Numbered from the stretch's first letter, positions 51,298-60,828 are shown. The stretch is 64,000 nucleotides of DNA from Candidatus Limosilactobacillus intestinipullorum (GCA_019117185.1 DXAF01000048.1:1-64000), one strand, 5' to 3'. Notes: a model not told the origin generated them from the sequence alone. A program made the numbers and translations.

Positions 51298-52787
51298 ATG
51301 CAACCAATCAATATTCGTAACCTCACCTTTGTCTATCCCGGCCAACCACCCCTGTTTGATAACTGCCAGCTCGACTTTAATAGCAACTGGCGGCTAGGGT
51401 TATTGGGTCGCAACGGCCGCGGCAAGACGACCCTTATGAACATATTGCGTGGCCGACTCGATTACCGGGGGACGGTAACCACCAACCTGGCCTTTAACTA
51501 CTTCCCACTAACGATCAATGACCCCACTACCTTTGCTGACCCGGCCCTACTGGCTAGCTCAGCTGACCGCAATCTTGAACAGTGGCAAATTGAGCGGGAA
51601 CTAGGGCTGATGGGGGTTGACCCCGCCCTCTTATGGCAGCCTTACCAAACCCTTAGTGGCGGTGAACAGACCAAGGTCCAGTTAGCGACCCTCTTCACCC
51701 AAACTGGCGCTTTTTTGTTGCTAGATGAACCCACTAACCACTTTGACCAGGCGAGTCGCCAACAGGTTGCCAACTACCTAGTTCAAAAGCAACGGGGGTT
51801 CATCATCACCAGCCACGACCAGGCATTTCTCGACCAGGTTATTGACCACACGCTGGTGATCGAACGCCACCAGCTTGTCCTGTTACAAGGCAACTACTCT
51901 GCCTACCGACGCCAAAAAGACCGTCGTGATGAAGAGGCCCGGGCCAATAACCGCCAATTACAAGCCGAAATCAAGACATTGAAGAAGGCCCGCCAGCGGC
52001 AAGCGCAGTGGGCCCAGCAGGCGGAAAACGAGAAGAAGCACAATGCCCACGCCGATAAGGGCTTTATCGGCGCTAAGGCTGCCAAGATGATGAAGAAGAC
52101 GGTTACGACTACTCACCACCTTAATCAGGCTATTAGCGACCGGGTGGGGCTCTTAAAAGATGTTGAGTCCGTCGTACCGCTAACCATTAATTACCAGCCC
52201 GACTACCACCAAACGTTACTCACCCTCAACCAGGTGGCCATTGCGATTGCTGGGCACCAACTCTTCCAACCGGTCAGTGCTACCCTTAAGCAACATGAGC
52301 AAGTTGCGCTCGTGGGCCCCAACGGTGCCGGAAAAAGTAGCCTAATCCGGGCAATTCTTAACCATTTCCCAGGAAATATTTCTGGAGAAATTAGTCATCC
52401 AGCGGACCTGACCATCTCCTATGTCCGCCAGGACTGTACCGACAACCATGGTACACTGGACCAATTTGCGGCTGACTTTGCCTGCCATATGACCAATTAT
52501 TAAACATCCTCCGCAAGTTAGGAATGGCCCGAACGACGTTTAACATCCTCATTGAGGACATGAGCATGGGCCAGCAAAAGAAGGTCGAGTTAGCCCGCTC
52601 ACTACTCACCCCGGCCCAACTCTATATCTGGGATGAGCCCCTCAACTACCTGGATACCTACAACCGGCGCCAACTAGTCGACCTAATCAAGGAATACCAA
52701 CCACCCCTGCTCTTTGTGGAGCATGATCGGCACTTCATCACGGAAGTTGCCAGCCGTCAGGTCTCAATTGTTCCGCTGGACCGGTAG
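51298..52787 (+). pseudogene. Lsa-like ABC-F ribosome protection protein, frameshifted
   Basis: Two frames together encode a two-nucleotide-binding-domain ABC-F protein close in pattern to Lsa: Walker A GRNGRGKT (37-44), LSGGE (119-123), LLLDEPTNH (140-148), the basic linker, then Walker A GPNGAGKSS of the second domain. The first frame stops at 52503 after GTLDQFAAD. The rest (YDQLLNILRKLGM…MSMGQQKKVE, YIWDEPLNYLD) continues in another frame to 52787. One missing base near 52478-52490 restores an alignment of correct length. Family members confer lincosamide/streptogramin A/pleuromutilin resistance. As read, the second signature and Walker B are lost, so it is probably inactive. Confidence 0.82.
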
Positions 52788-52791
52788 AGTG

Positions 52792-52842
52792 AAAATAAGG
52801 CTTTCAGTGTCCGGCTTACCAAACGCTGAAAGCCTTATTTTT
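52792..52842. terminator. Terminator, member E of the hairpin family
   Basis: AAAATAAGGCTTTCAG and CTGAAAGCCTTATTTTTT form a long stem, loop ending in CCAAACG. Between convergent genes. Confidence 0.85.
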
Positions 52843-52853
52843 TTGCCCAATAC

Positions 52854-53567
52854 CTAGAATTTAAGCTGGTGAAACCAGTCCAAGAATAGTGGGAACCACT
52901 TGGCCATGTGTTCATCGGCCCGGTCATAATTGACAATGCTCGTATACTTATTGGCCAGGGCGATCCCATGCCCACCCGTACTAAACTCGTGCAGCTCAAA
53001 CGGCACATCCGCGTGAGCTAATGCTGCCGCATAGACAGCCAGGTGGTCAGCAAACGGGGTGAGGCCATCTTGGATTGACCCCCACATGAAGGTCGGTGGA
53101 GTCTGCGCGGTTACTAGCTGGGCCACGTCCTCGGTCGTCACGCCCATCCGCTGGTCAATCAACGGGCGAATCACCGGGTAACCCAGACCAACAAACTTAG
53201 CCTTAGTGGCCGGCTGGTTACTGTACGCGGCAGCAAGCTGGCCACCCGCGGAAAATCCTAAGACACCCAGTTGCTGGGGGTCCAGGTTTAACTCGGTCGC
53301 ATGCGCAACTAGGTAATCGAATGCCTGGGCTAATGCCCGTTTTGCCGCCTGGTAGTCCTTATGCTCGACTACCGGGTACCGGATCACGAAGGTCTGGAAA
53401 GCCTGGGTGGCAAGCGTGATGGCCACCCGCTCAGAGTCGCGCTCCATAATTTGGTTATAGCTCCCGCCGGGAACAATTACGACCCCCGGCAGGGCGACGG
53501 CCGACTTGCTATGGTAAATATCAATTGATGAATATGGTTCCGTTAACGGTACGTTTTTTATTTTCAT
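52854..53567 (-). CDS. Alpha/beta hydrolase, BD-FAE/acetyl-xylan-esterase-like
   Basis: A 237-residue serine esterase. VVIVPGGSYNQI (oxyanion loop), GFSAGGQLA (nucleophile elbow), an Asp in WGSIQDGLTP and the His in TGGHGIALA form the expected triad order. No signal peptide. The ATG overlaps the stop of the permease gene (TAATG) with AAGGAG just before, so the two are translationally coupled, an unusual pairing that hints at hydrolysis of an imported ester or peptide-like compound. Substrate unknown. Confidence 0.85.
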   Translation of the reverse strand: MKIKNVPLTEPYSSIDIYHSKSAVALPGVVIVPGGSYNQIMERDSERVAITLATQAFQTFVIRYPVVEHKDYQAAKRALAQAFDYLVAHATELNLDPQQLGVLGFSAGGQLAAAYSNQPATKAKFVGLGYPVIRPLIDQRMGVTTEDVAQLVTAQTPPTFMWGSIQDGLTPFADHLAVYAAALAHADVPFELHEFSTGGHGIALANKYTSIVNYDRADEHMAKWFPLFLDWFHQLKF

Positions 53568-55057
53568 TAGATCTCCTTATCATCTTTCAACTGCCCACCA
53601 TGAAGGTTAACCTTCTCAAGGGGAATAAGGTGGGTGTGGTAGCGCAGCCGGTAATACAGCCACAGGACCAGCAGCAACGGCACACTCAGGTAGGTTAGCA
53701 CAATCTGCTGCCACTGACCATGCAGCAGGGCGGTTGGATTTTGGCCAATGATGACTACCGCGCATAAAACGACGGCCAGAATGGGGCCAAATGGGAAAAA
53801 GTCGGCCCGGTAGCGCAGGTCCCGGACGTCATAGCCCTGAGCTCGGTATGCCCGCCGGAAGCGGAGGTGGGCGGCCGCCATCCCCATCCAGGTCAGAAAG
53901 CCAGCTAACCCGCTCGAGTCAATCAAGAATTCATAAATACTGGGGCCAAAGATCCCAGTTAAAAAGGTTAGGCAAGCAACCAACGTTGAAGCCAGCAGAC
54001 CATAAATCGGGATCCCCCGCCGGTCGGTAACCCCAAAGATCTTCCAGGCCTGTCCTTCATGGGCCATCGAGTAGATCATCCGGGTGGAGGCGTACATCCC
54101 CGAGTTAGCAGCGGAGATCACCGCCGTCAAGATAACTGCGTTCATCGCACTAGCGGCAAAGGCTAATCCGGCCCGGCGAAAGACCAGGGTAAAGGGACTA
54201 ATCGTAATGTCCTTAACCGATGAGCCCAGGAGGTTCTTGCTAGTGTAAGGCAAGATGCAGGCAATAACAAAGATCGCCAAAATGTAAAAAAGCAGAATCC
54301 GCCAAAAAGTTGAATGGATCGCCTTTGGGATACTCTTAGCCGGCGTGGCCGATTCACCCGCGGTAATCCCCACTAGTTCGGTTCCTTGAAAGGAAAAGCC
54401 GGCCACCAGGAATACGCTAAGGATCGTCGGTGCGCCACCGACAAACGGGGCTTGCCGGTAGGTTAAGTTGTGAAAGCCCACGGCCTGGCCACCGAGGATG
54501 CCAAAGATGACTCCGACCCCAACAATCAGGAAGAGGACCACGGTGAGGACCTTAATGATGGCTAGCCAATACTCGGCTTCCCCAAAGGCACTAACAGCTA
54601 ACGCGTTAACGGTAATAATGTAGACTAAGACCACCAGACTAAAGATCCAGCTAGGGACGTGAGGAAACCAGAAATTCATCACAATTCCCGCCGTGGTGCT
54701 ATCAACTGCCACGGTTAAGGCCCAGTTAAACCAATAAATCCACCCCATCGAAAAGCCCAGTGCCGGATCGACAAATCGAGTACAGTAGGTGGCAAATGAT
54801 CCACTGACCGGCAAAAAGGTGGCCATCTCGCCGAGACTCGTCATTAAAAAATACACCATGATTCCCATAATTGTATAGCCAATGATTGCCCCACCAGGAC
54901 CTGCCGTGTGGATGGCTGACCCACTAGCCACGAATAACCCGGTCCCAATCGAACCACCAAGGGCAATCATTTCCAGGTGACGCGTCTTTAACAGGCGGCG
55001 CACATGATTACCTTGTTCATTCAATATCTCCACTTCCCTTTGATAAGCTAAAGTCAT
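53567..55057 (-). CDS. Amino acid permease (APC family, LysP-like)
   Basis: A 496-residue APC-superfamily transporter with 12 predicted membrane segments. The conserved first helix region LKTRHLEMIALGGSIGTGLF is followed by GPGGAIIGY and GEMATFLPVSGSF; the FQGTELVGITAGE motif in helix 6 is typical of LysP and related basic or aromatic amino-acid permeases. The substrate cannot be fixed. The ATG at 55057 has AAGGGAAG upstream. It shares a 130-base divergent promoter region with yeiH and forms an operon with the esterase. Confidence 0.88.
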   Translation of the reverse strand: MTLAYQREVEILNEQGNHVRRLLKTRHLEMIALGGSIGTGLFVASGSAIHTAGPGGAIIGYTIMGIMVYFLMTSLGEMATFLPVSGSFATYCTRFVDPALGFSMGWIYWFNWALTVAVDSTTAGIVMNFWFPHVPSWIFSLVVLVYIITVNALAVSAFGEAEYWLAIIKVLTVVLFLIVGVGVIFGILGGQAVGFHNLTYRQAPFVGGAPTILSVFLVAGFSFQGTELVGITAGESATPAKSIPKAIHSTFWRILLFYILAIFVIACILPYTSKNLLGSSVKDITISPFTLVFRRAGLAFAASAMNAVILTAVISAANSGMYASTRMIYSMAHEGQAWKIFGVTDRRGIPIYGLLASTLVACLTFLTGIFGPSIYEFLIDSSGLAGFLTWMGMAAAHLRFRRAYRAQGYDVRDLRYRADFFPFGPILAVVLCAVVIIGQNPTALLHGQWQQIVLTYLSVPLLLVLWLYYRLRYHTHLIPLEKVNLHGGQLKDDKEI

Positions 55058-55126
55058 TCTAACGCTTTTTTCCCATCACTGACAAAAATTAATTGAATAA
55101 AGCGCTATCAATGGATTTCACCCTTG

Positions 55127-55149
55127 TTTATCGACCGCCGGTTGATAAA
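55127..55149. promoter_or_regulatory. 23-base palindrome between the permease and yeiH genes
   Basis: Arms TTTATCGACC and GGTTGATAAA around GCC, one mismatch. It lies 39 bases before the YeiH start and could control both divergent genes. No regulator gene adjoins. Confidence 0.5.
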
Positions 55150-55187
55150 GTAGGTTGAGAGAATTGATTTGGGAGGATATTTTACTC

Positions 55188-56216
55188 ATGCAGATTTTTA
55201 AAACACGGTCATTTTGGCTAGCGGCCGTGATGACGTTGATTTGTTCCGTCGCGGGGGTTCTGCTAGCCAAGCTCCCCTACGTGAACCTAATCGGGGCCCT
55301 GGTAATTGCCTTGCTGTTAGGGATCGCGATGCAGCTAGCACCAGCCGGGTTACGTAGTGAAGCTAGCACCGGTGTCGGTTTCATTTCCAATAAGTTCCTC
55401 CGCCTGGGGATTATCCTACTGGGGTTCCGCCTCGACCTTGCCAAACTCGCTGCCGCCGGGGTCAAGACCATCCTGGTGGCGGCCTGTGCGGTGGCCTTAA
55501 CCATTGTTTTAACCTATTGGCTTAGCCGGAAGTTTGGGGCTGAAGATGAACTAGCAATCCTATCAGCCTGTGGTTGTGGGATTTGCGGGGCCGCAGCCGT
55601 AATGGGAGTCTCACCACAAATTGAAACTACCGATGAAGAACGGAAGCGGGAAAATGAGGTCCTCGCCGTAGCGGTGGTATGTGTAATGGGGACTGTCTTT
55701 ACCCTACTTGAAATCGGCCTCAAACCCCTTTTACACTTGACCGATCCCCAGTTTGGGATTGTTGCCGGTGGGTCACTCCATGAAATCGCCCATGCGGTTG
55801 CTGCCGGTGGTGCCTTTGGTGAAGCCAGCTTGGATAACGCCCTGATCATGAAGCTTTCCCGGGTCCTGCTTCTGGCGCCGGTCGCCCTAATCGTCGGTTA
55901 CTGGTACCAACACCGCCTGGTTAAGGAAAGTGCCGCGGGTGAAATCCCCACACCAAAGAAGCTGCCAATTCCATGGTTTTTGGGCGGCTTTATCTTGACT
56001 AGTGTCCTTGGCACCTTCTTACCCTTTTCAAAGGAGGCCTTAGACGTATTAGTCCAGGCCGCCTACATCTTTTTGGGGATGGCCATGGTCGCCTTGGGAC
56101 TATCCGTTAACTTTAAAGTCATCTTTAAGCGGGGTGGCGCCGTCTTTGGTGCGGCAGTCATCAGTTCTGCCTGCCTCTTAATCTTCATGATTATTATGAG
56201 CAAGTGGTTGTTCTAA
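55188..56216 (+). CDS. YeiH/UPF0324 family membrane protein (putative sulfate exporter family)
   Basis: A 342-residue protein with about ten hydrophobic segments. SNKFLRLGIILLGFRL, the SACGCGICGAAAVMGVSPQI loop and SLHEIAHAVAAGGAFG are the conserved marks of the YeiH family. Family members are annotated as putative sulfate exporters but the substrate is not established. The ATG at 55188 follows GGGAGG; a longer frame from 55155 has no site. Monocistronic. Confidence 0.88.
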   Translation: MQIFKTRSFWLAAVMTLICSVAGVLLAKLPYVNLIGALVIALLLGIAMQLAPAGLRSEASTGVGFISNKFLRLGIILLGFRLDLAKLAAAGVKTILVAACAVALTIVLTYWLSRKFGAEDELAILSACGCGICGAAAVMGVSPQIETTDEERKRENEVLAVAVVCVMGTVFTLLEIGLKPLLHLTDPQFGIVAGGSLHEIAHAVAAGGAFGEASLDNALIMKLSRVLLLAPVALIVGYWYQHRLVKESAAGEIPTPKKLPIPWFLGGFILTSVLGTFLPFSKEALDVLVQAAYIFLGMAMVALGLSVNFKVIFKRGGAVFGAAVISSACLLIFMIIMSKWLF

Positions 56217-56228
56217 GTTTAAAATAAT

Positions 56229-56280
56229 AAACCGTCGCAAGTATTTCGGGCTCCTGGCCAGTCGCTTGCGATGGTTTTTT
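56229..56280. terminator. Bidirectional terminator, yeiH / recQ
   Basis: AAACCGTCGCAAG and CTTGCGATGGTTTTTT pair with one wobble; the recQ stop (56279) lies in the T-tract. Confidence 0.8.
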
Positions 56281-58069
56281 AATTTTCGCCAGCTAAGTAG
56301 TCACCGATGACCCTCATCATTGTCTCACCGTACCGGGCTAACTTTTGCTGGCCAACCCCGTTTACCTCGAGGAAGTCCCGCCGGGTTTGCGGCTTTAGCC
56401 GGGCCATGTCATGGAGGGTCCGGTCGGAGAAGACCATGAATGGTGGGACCCCCTGGTCGGCAGCTAGTTTACGGCGCTTTTCGCGTAACCGGTCAAACAA
56501 GGCCGCCACGTCAGGCGACTCTTCCACCTGCGTCCGCGACCGATCGGGTGACTTTTCCTGACGACGGGTGACCGTCTGCTCCCCCTCAAGGACGGCCCAG
56601 CCCCGCTTTCCTACTTGAATAACCGGGTACTGGGCACCAGCGGTTTTAAGGACCCCAATTGCCACTAGGTAGTCAATTAGGCTTGCTGCTGCCTGCTTAG
56701 TTAACTTTTGTAAGGCCCCAAAGTTTGCCAGTGATGGCGCCCCAATCTCTTGCATTCGCTGATTATGGGACCCCGTTGCTGCCTGGGCCACAGCCCCCTT
56801 ACCAAAGCGGCCGTGCAGTTCCTGGACCAATTTCAAAACCGCCTGGCTCTCCGCGGTGACGTCTTGGACGGTCCGCTCGTCAGTGCAGTTGCTGCAGTGG
56901 CCACAGGGCGGACAATCCTGGCCAAAGTAGCGGACAATGTATTGCTGCAAGCACTCAGGCGTACTAGCGTAGTTAGCAACGGCTTGGAGTTTTTGGTATT
57001 GGCGGTCGCGGTAGTCATCGTCAGCCGTCGATTGGTCAATGAACCACCGGTACTGGCGAAGGTCATTCGGGTGGTAAATCAACACCGCCTCGCTAGGGAG
57101 GCCATCACGCCCTGCCCGGCCGGCTTCTTGGTAATACGATTCAATATTTTGGGCACTGGTCGCGTGGAGGACAAACCGCACATTGCTCTTATCAATCCCC
57201 ATCCCAAAGGCACTCGTTGCCACAATCGTGTTGACCCGGTCAAACTGAAAGTCATCTTGGACCCGGGCCCGGTCGGCGGGATCCATGCCGGCATGGTAGG
57301 CAGCCACTGGAAAATGGTGCTCTAATAGGTAGGCCGTTAGCTCATCGACCCCCTTGCGCGTGTTGACGTAGATAATCCCGGCCTCATCCCGGTGGGCCGT
57401 TAGGTACTCACGGATGTAGCGCCGGGTACTGTTTTCCGGATGTACCACCCGAAAGGTAATGTTGGGACGGGTAAAACTCGTGATCACAAAGTTAGCCGGA
57501 TCAATCCCCAGCTGGTGACCAATATCTTCACGAACTGCGGGCGTCGCCGTTGCCGTCAAGGCTAGCGTGTTCGGCTGAGAGTGCAGGCCCGCAATGGCAG
57601 ACCGTAGTTGTCGGTAAGCAGGCCGAAAGTCGTGTCCCCACTGAGAAATACAGTGGGCTTCATCAATGGCTACCAAGTCAACCGGTAAAAAGTTTAATTG
57701 GTAACGAAAATACTCCATGTTTAACCGTTCCGGCGTCACGTAAATCAGCTTAACCTTGCCCTCATACGCTTGCCGTAGAATTGGGTTAACCGCTTCTTGG
57801 GGAATCGTGCTGTTGATTGCGGCGGCCGCAATCCCGTTTTGCTTGAGTGCATCCACCTGGTCCTTCATCAGGGAGATCAACGGTGACACCACAATTGTTA
57901 CCCCTGAATTAACCAGGGCGGGGATTTGGTAGCAAAGCGACTTCCCACCGCCCGTCGGCATGACGGCCAGAACATTTTTACCAGCCATTACCCGGGAAAT
58001 AACCGCTTCTTGTCCATTCCGAAACTTGGTAAAGCCAAAATTGTCCTTTAAGACCTGCTCTGGAGTCAT
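56279..58069 (-). CDS. recQ: ATP-dependent DNA helicase RecQ
   Basis: A 596-residue 3'-5' helicase of the RecQ family, acting in recombination and repair. Walker A PTGGGKS is at 38-44, DEAH at 136-139; the aromatic-rich loop WGHDFRPAYRQL follows. The zinc site (about 370-395) reads C-x16-C-x2-C-x2-C over ECLQ…CPPCGHCSNC. A winged helix and a C-terminal HRDC domain (about 520-596) complete the classic layout. GAGGAGG precedes the ATG. Confidence 0.95.
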   Translation of the reverse strand: MTPEQVLKDNFGFTKFRNGQEAVISRVMAGKNVLAVMPTGGGKSLCYQIPALVNSGVTIVVSPLISLMKDQVDALKQNGIAAAAINSTIPQEAVNPILRQAYEGKVKLIYVTPERLNMEYFRYQLNFLPVDLVAIDEAHCISQWGHDFRPAYRQLRSAIAGLHSQPNTLALTATATPAVREDIGHQLGIDPANFVITSFTRPNITFRVVHPENSTRRYIREYLTAHRDEAGIIYVNTRKGVDELTAYLLEHHFPVAAYHAGMDPADRARVQDDFQFDRVNTIVATSAFGMGIDKSNVRFVLHATSAQNIESYYQEAGRAGRDGLPSEAVLIYHPNDLRQYRWFIDQSTADDDYRDRQYQKLQAVANYASTPECLQQYIVRYFGQDCPPCGHCSNCTDERTVQDVTAESQAVLKLVQELHGRFGKGAVAQAATGSHNQRMQEIGAPSLANFGALQKLTKQAAASLIDYLVAIGVLKTAGAQYPVIQVGKRGWAVLEGEQTVTRRQEKSPDRSRTQVEESPDVAALFDRLREKRRKLAADQGVPPFMVFSDRTLHDMARLKPQTRRDFLEVNGVGQQKLARYGETMMRVIGDYLAGEN

Positions 58070-58117
58070 CTACCCCACCTCCTCATAGTAAATAAACGGC
58101 AACCCTGACTAGTTGCA

Positions 58118-58798
58118 CTAACCACGTTTGGCGACTAGCACCTTAGTCGTGATCCAGGGGCCACCCCACCAGCCGTTAAAACCAGTCTTGACTACGTGGA
58201 GATCATCAATTCCCATGTTGGTCAGCACCTGCTGGTATTCAGCCATAAACTTCGTATCAATAATTACTAGCGTCCCATTTGCCTTGAGCACCCGAGCTGC
58301 TTCCTGGAGTGCTCGTCCCCGCTGGATCGCTGGTGTGATATTATGCAGTGCTGCATCAACCACCACCAGATCAAACAACTGGTTGGCAAAGGGGAGGTTC
58401 ATCATTGAACTATCCACCAGTTTTACCCGGTCGCTAAGCTGGGCTGCGGCCACCTGCTGTTTAACAACGGGCAGTGACTGCTGCCAACGGGCAACCCCGG
58501 TAACCTTCCCCGGTACTTGCAGGCGTTGACCAACCAGCTTAAGGTCTTCCACCCGGCCGGCGGTAAACGCCAGGGCCTGGTCCGCCGCAGCTAAGTTCAA
58601 TCGGTCCAATGTCTTTTCAAGGATCTGTTGGTGACCCCGGGAAATGGTGTGGGCAAAGATTGCCATCCAGATGATGATCAAAGCCACCCAGATTAGATTC
58701 CAATACTCATGGGTCGAAAAGGCCGCAAATAGCCCACTAATCACGGCCACTACCGCAATGATTAAAATCGTTACAACGTTTAATGCACGGTTTCGCAC
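58118..58798 (-). CDS. Membrane-anchored SAM-dependent methyltransferase-like protein
   Basis: A 226-residue protein with two membrane segments (about 7-27 and 33-52) followed by a class I methyltransferase domain. The later motifs are clear (VKLVDSSMMNLPFANQLFDLVVVDAALHNI split around motif III; AARVLKANGTLVIID). The glycine-rich SAM motif I is badly degenerate (ALAFTAGRVEDLK), so methylation activity is doubtful. GTG start at 58798 with GAGGAG upstream. It follows ktrA by 16 bases. Confidence 0.75.
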   Translation of the reverse strand: MRNRALNVVTILIIAVVAVISGLFAAFSTHEYWNLIWVALIIIWMAIFAHTISRGHQQILEKTLDRLNLAAADQALAFTAGRVEDLKLVGQRLQVPGKVTGVARWQQSLPVVKQQVAAAQLSDRVKLVDSSMMNLPFANQLFDLVVVDAALHNITPAIQRGRALQEAARVLKANGTLVIIDTKFMAEYQQVLTNMGIDDLHVVKTGFNGWWGGPWITTKVLVAKRG

Positions 58799-58814
58799 TT
58801 TAATTTCTCCTCAT

Positions 58815-59492
58815 CTACTTATGTTCTTGAACAATGCTGTTCAGGCGCTTGATGTCGTTAATATTACCAACCACGGTGATTTTATCATGGGGCCGGATTA
58901 CATCATCGGCCTGGGGCATCTGGTTGATTTCCTCGTCCTCGCTAACGATGATGATGACGTTCACCCGGAACTTATTACGAAAGTCCAACTCGTCCAGGGT
59001 CTTACCATAAAATTTCGGGTTATTGATATCAATCTCCGCCAGGGTGGTCTCCCGGCTGAGCGTCACGTAGTCCACCATGCTAGGGTTCAACTGACGAAAG
59101 ACCAGTCGCTTAGCAATATCGTGTTCGGGGCGGACAACCAGGTCAGCCCCCACCCGCTCCAATACCCGGGCATGGTTAACGTTTTCGGCCCGACAGATGA
59201 TGTCGCTGACCCCCAGGTCCTTTGCTATCAGGGTCGCCATGATGCTGGCCTCAACGTTTTTCCCGATTGAAATATAAACGTGGTCAAAGTGGCCAATATC
59301 AAGTTCGCGCAACGCGTCTTCATCTTGGGCGTCCGCAATAATGGCCCGCATTACCGTCCCCGCTAATTCGTTGACCACCTCGGGGTTCGTATCGATTGCC
59401 AGTACTTCTTGGCCAGCCGCCACTAGCGATTCGCAAATTGCGGCCCCAAACTGACCAATCCCAATAACTGCATAACTTTCTTTTTTAGCCAA
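58815..59492 (-). CDS. ktrA: KtrA, potassium uptake RCK subunit
   Basis: A 225-residue cytoplasmic regulatory subunit of the Ktr potassium uptake system. The RCK_N Rossmann fold shows GIGQFG at 11-16 and the nucleotide-binding Asp34; the RCK_C domain covers about 140-222. ATP or ADP and c-di-AMP binding regulate such subunits. The TTG at 59492 overlaps the ktrB end by 8 bases, with GGAGAG upstream, so both subunits are co-translated. Confidence 0.92.
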   Translation of the reverse strand: MAKKESYAVIGIGQFGAAICESLVAAGQEVLAIDTNPEVVNELAGTVMRAIIADAQDEDALRELDIGHFDHVYISIGKNVEASIMATLIAKDLGVSDIICRAENVNHARVLERVGADLVVRPEHDIAKRLVFRQLNPSMVDYVTLSRETTLAEIDINNPKFYGKTLDELDFRNKFRVNVIIIVSEDEEINQMPQADDVIRPHDKITVVGNINDIKRLNSIVQEHK

Positions 59493-60828
59493 TTAAAACA
59501 CTCTCCTCTGGGTAACGGTAACTCTTTAACTTCGGCTGGGCATTAAAAATTGAGAACATCACCGTGTAAATGCCCACCCGGCCAATGAACATCAGGGCCA
59601 TGATAATTAGTTGACCAAAGAGGTTCAGGTTTTGGGTAATCCCAAGCGAAATCCCCGTGGTTCCAAAGGCTGCTAGCACTTCAAAGGTGATGTATGCCAG
59701 TGAATCATGCTTCGGCAGGGTCTGGGTTTCAACCAGTAGTAAGACCGCCAGTAAGATGATGACCAAGGCCACAAAAAAGAGGGTCAAAGCCCGGTTGATA
59801 TTTTCTTGGGTAAAGCGACGGTGGGCAAAGTTAGTATCCCGTTGTCCCCGCAAGGTCGCAATACTCTGGGTTGCTAGCAGCCCCACGGTGGTCGTCTTGA
59901 CACCCCCAGCCGTGGATCCGGGCGTCCCACCAATAAACATCAAAATAATCGTCAGGCTAATACCAGCGGCACTGAGCTTATTATAAGGGAAGGTAATCAA
60001 GCCCGCGGTCCGGGGAGTGATTGCCATGAAGACCGTATTGAGCAACCGTTGTGACCAGTTAAGCTGGTCACTTAACTGCGCAAGGTTGTGCTCGGTGATG
60101 AAGTAAACCACAAACGAAATTAGAAATATCACCGCCCCGGTCCGTAAGGCCAGCTGGGTATGTAACGATAAGTGGTGGTAGTGGTGAAAGTTCAGTAGGT
60201 CTTTCCAGACCAAAAAGCCTAGTGACCCCGCCACAATCAAAACGGCCAACACGCAAATCATGTAAGGGTCGTTGACGTAGTTCTCCATGCTGTTGCCAAA
60301 GAGGTCAAAACCAGCATTACAAAAGGCCGAAACCGAGTGGAAGATGCTAAACCATATTCCCTTCCCCAGGCCGTACCGGGGATAAAAATCGACAAACAAA
60401 AAAATACTGCCAACTACTTGAATCAGCAGTGATAGTTTAACAATCAGGTAAACCACAGTCAGTTGTGACAGGTGGTCGAGGTTTAACGCTTCCTGCGTCA
60501 GCAACCAGGTCGACATCCGGACGCGGCGCCGGATCATTAACGACATCATGACGGCAAAGGTCATGAAGCCCAGGCCACCGACCTCCATTAAAATGGCGAT
60601 CACTAGCTGGCCAAAAAAGGTCCAATGGGTGGCCGTACTTACCAGGGTCAAGCCGGTCACACAAGTTGCACTCGTCGATGTAAAAAAGGCGGTCATGAAA
60701 CTCGTGTGCGCCCCGGCAACCGTGGAAAATGGTAACAACAACAGGGTTGTCCCAATTGCAATCACCATTAAAAAGCCAAAGGTTAGGATCTTTGGAAACG
60801 AGTATTTGCGGTTATTAATTTCAATCAA
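59485..60828 (-). CDS. ktrB: KtrB, potassium-transporting membrane subunit
   Basis: A 447-residue TrkH/KtrB-family channel-like protein with eight membrane helices and four pore loops. Selectivity-filter glycines are visible in TSATCVTGL, HSVSAFCNAGFD, GGTPGSTAGG and FGTTGISLG. With KtrA it takes up potassium driven by sodium or the membrane potential. A TTG at 60828 follows GGGGAGGGG; a minus-strand TATAAT lies at 60860-60865. Confidence 0.93.
   Translation of the reverse strand: MIEINNRKYSFPKILTFGFLMVIAIGTTLLLLPFSTVAGAHTSFMTAFFTSTSATCVTGLTLVSTATHWTFFGQLVIAILMEVGGLGFMTFAVMMSLMIRRRVRMSTWLLTQEALNLDHLSQLTVVYLIVKLSLLIQVVGSIFLFVDFYPRYGLGKGIWFSIFHSVSAFCNAGFDLFGNSMENYVNDPYMICVLAVLIVAGSLGFLVWKDLLNFHHYHHLSLHTQLALRTGAVIFLISFVVYFITEHNLAQLSDQLNWSQRLLNTVFMAITPRTAGLITFPYNKLSAAGISLTIILMFIGGTPGSTAGGVKTTTVGLLATQSIATLRGQRDTNFAHRRFTQENINRALTLFFVALVIILLAVLLLVETQTLPKHDSLAYITFEVLAAFGTTGISLGITQNLNLFGQLIIMALMFIGRVGIYTVMFSIFNAQPKLKSYRYPEESVLIG

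Noticed and set aside
52440..52530. Programmed ribosomal frameshift in the ABC-F gene
   Set aside because: No slippery heptamer or downstream pseudoknot is visible, and ABC-F proteins are not known to need frameshifting; a one-base loss explains the break.
56750..57325. Plus-strand open frame of 191 codons inside recQ
   Set aside because: It is the antisense shadow of a well conserved helicase gene and has no ribosome site or domain.
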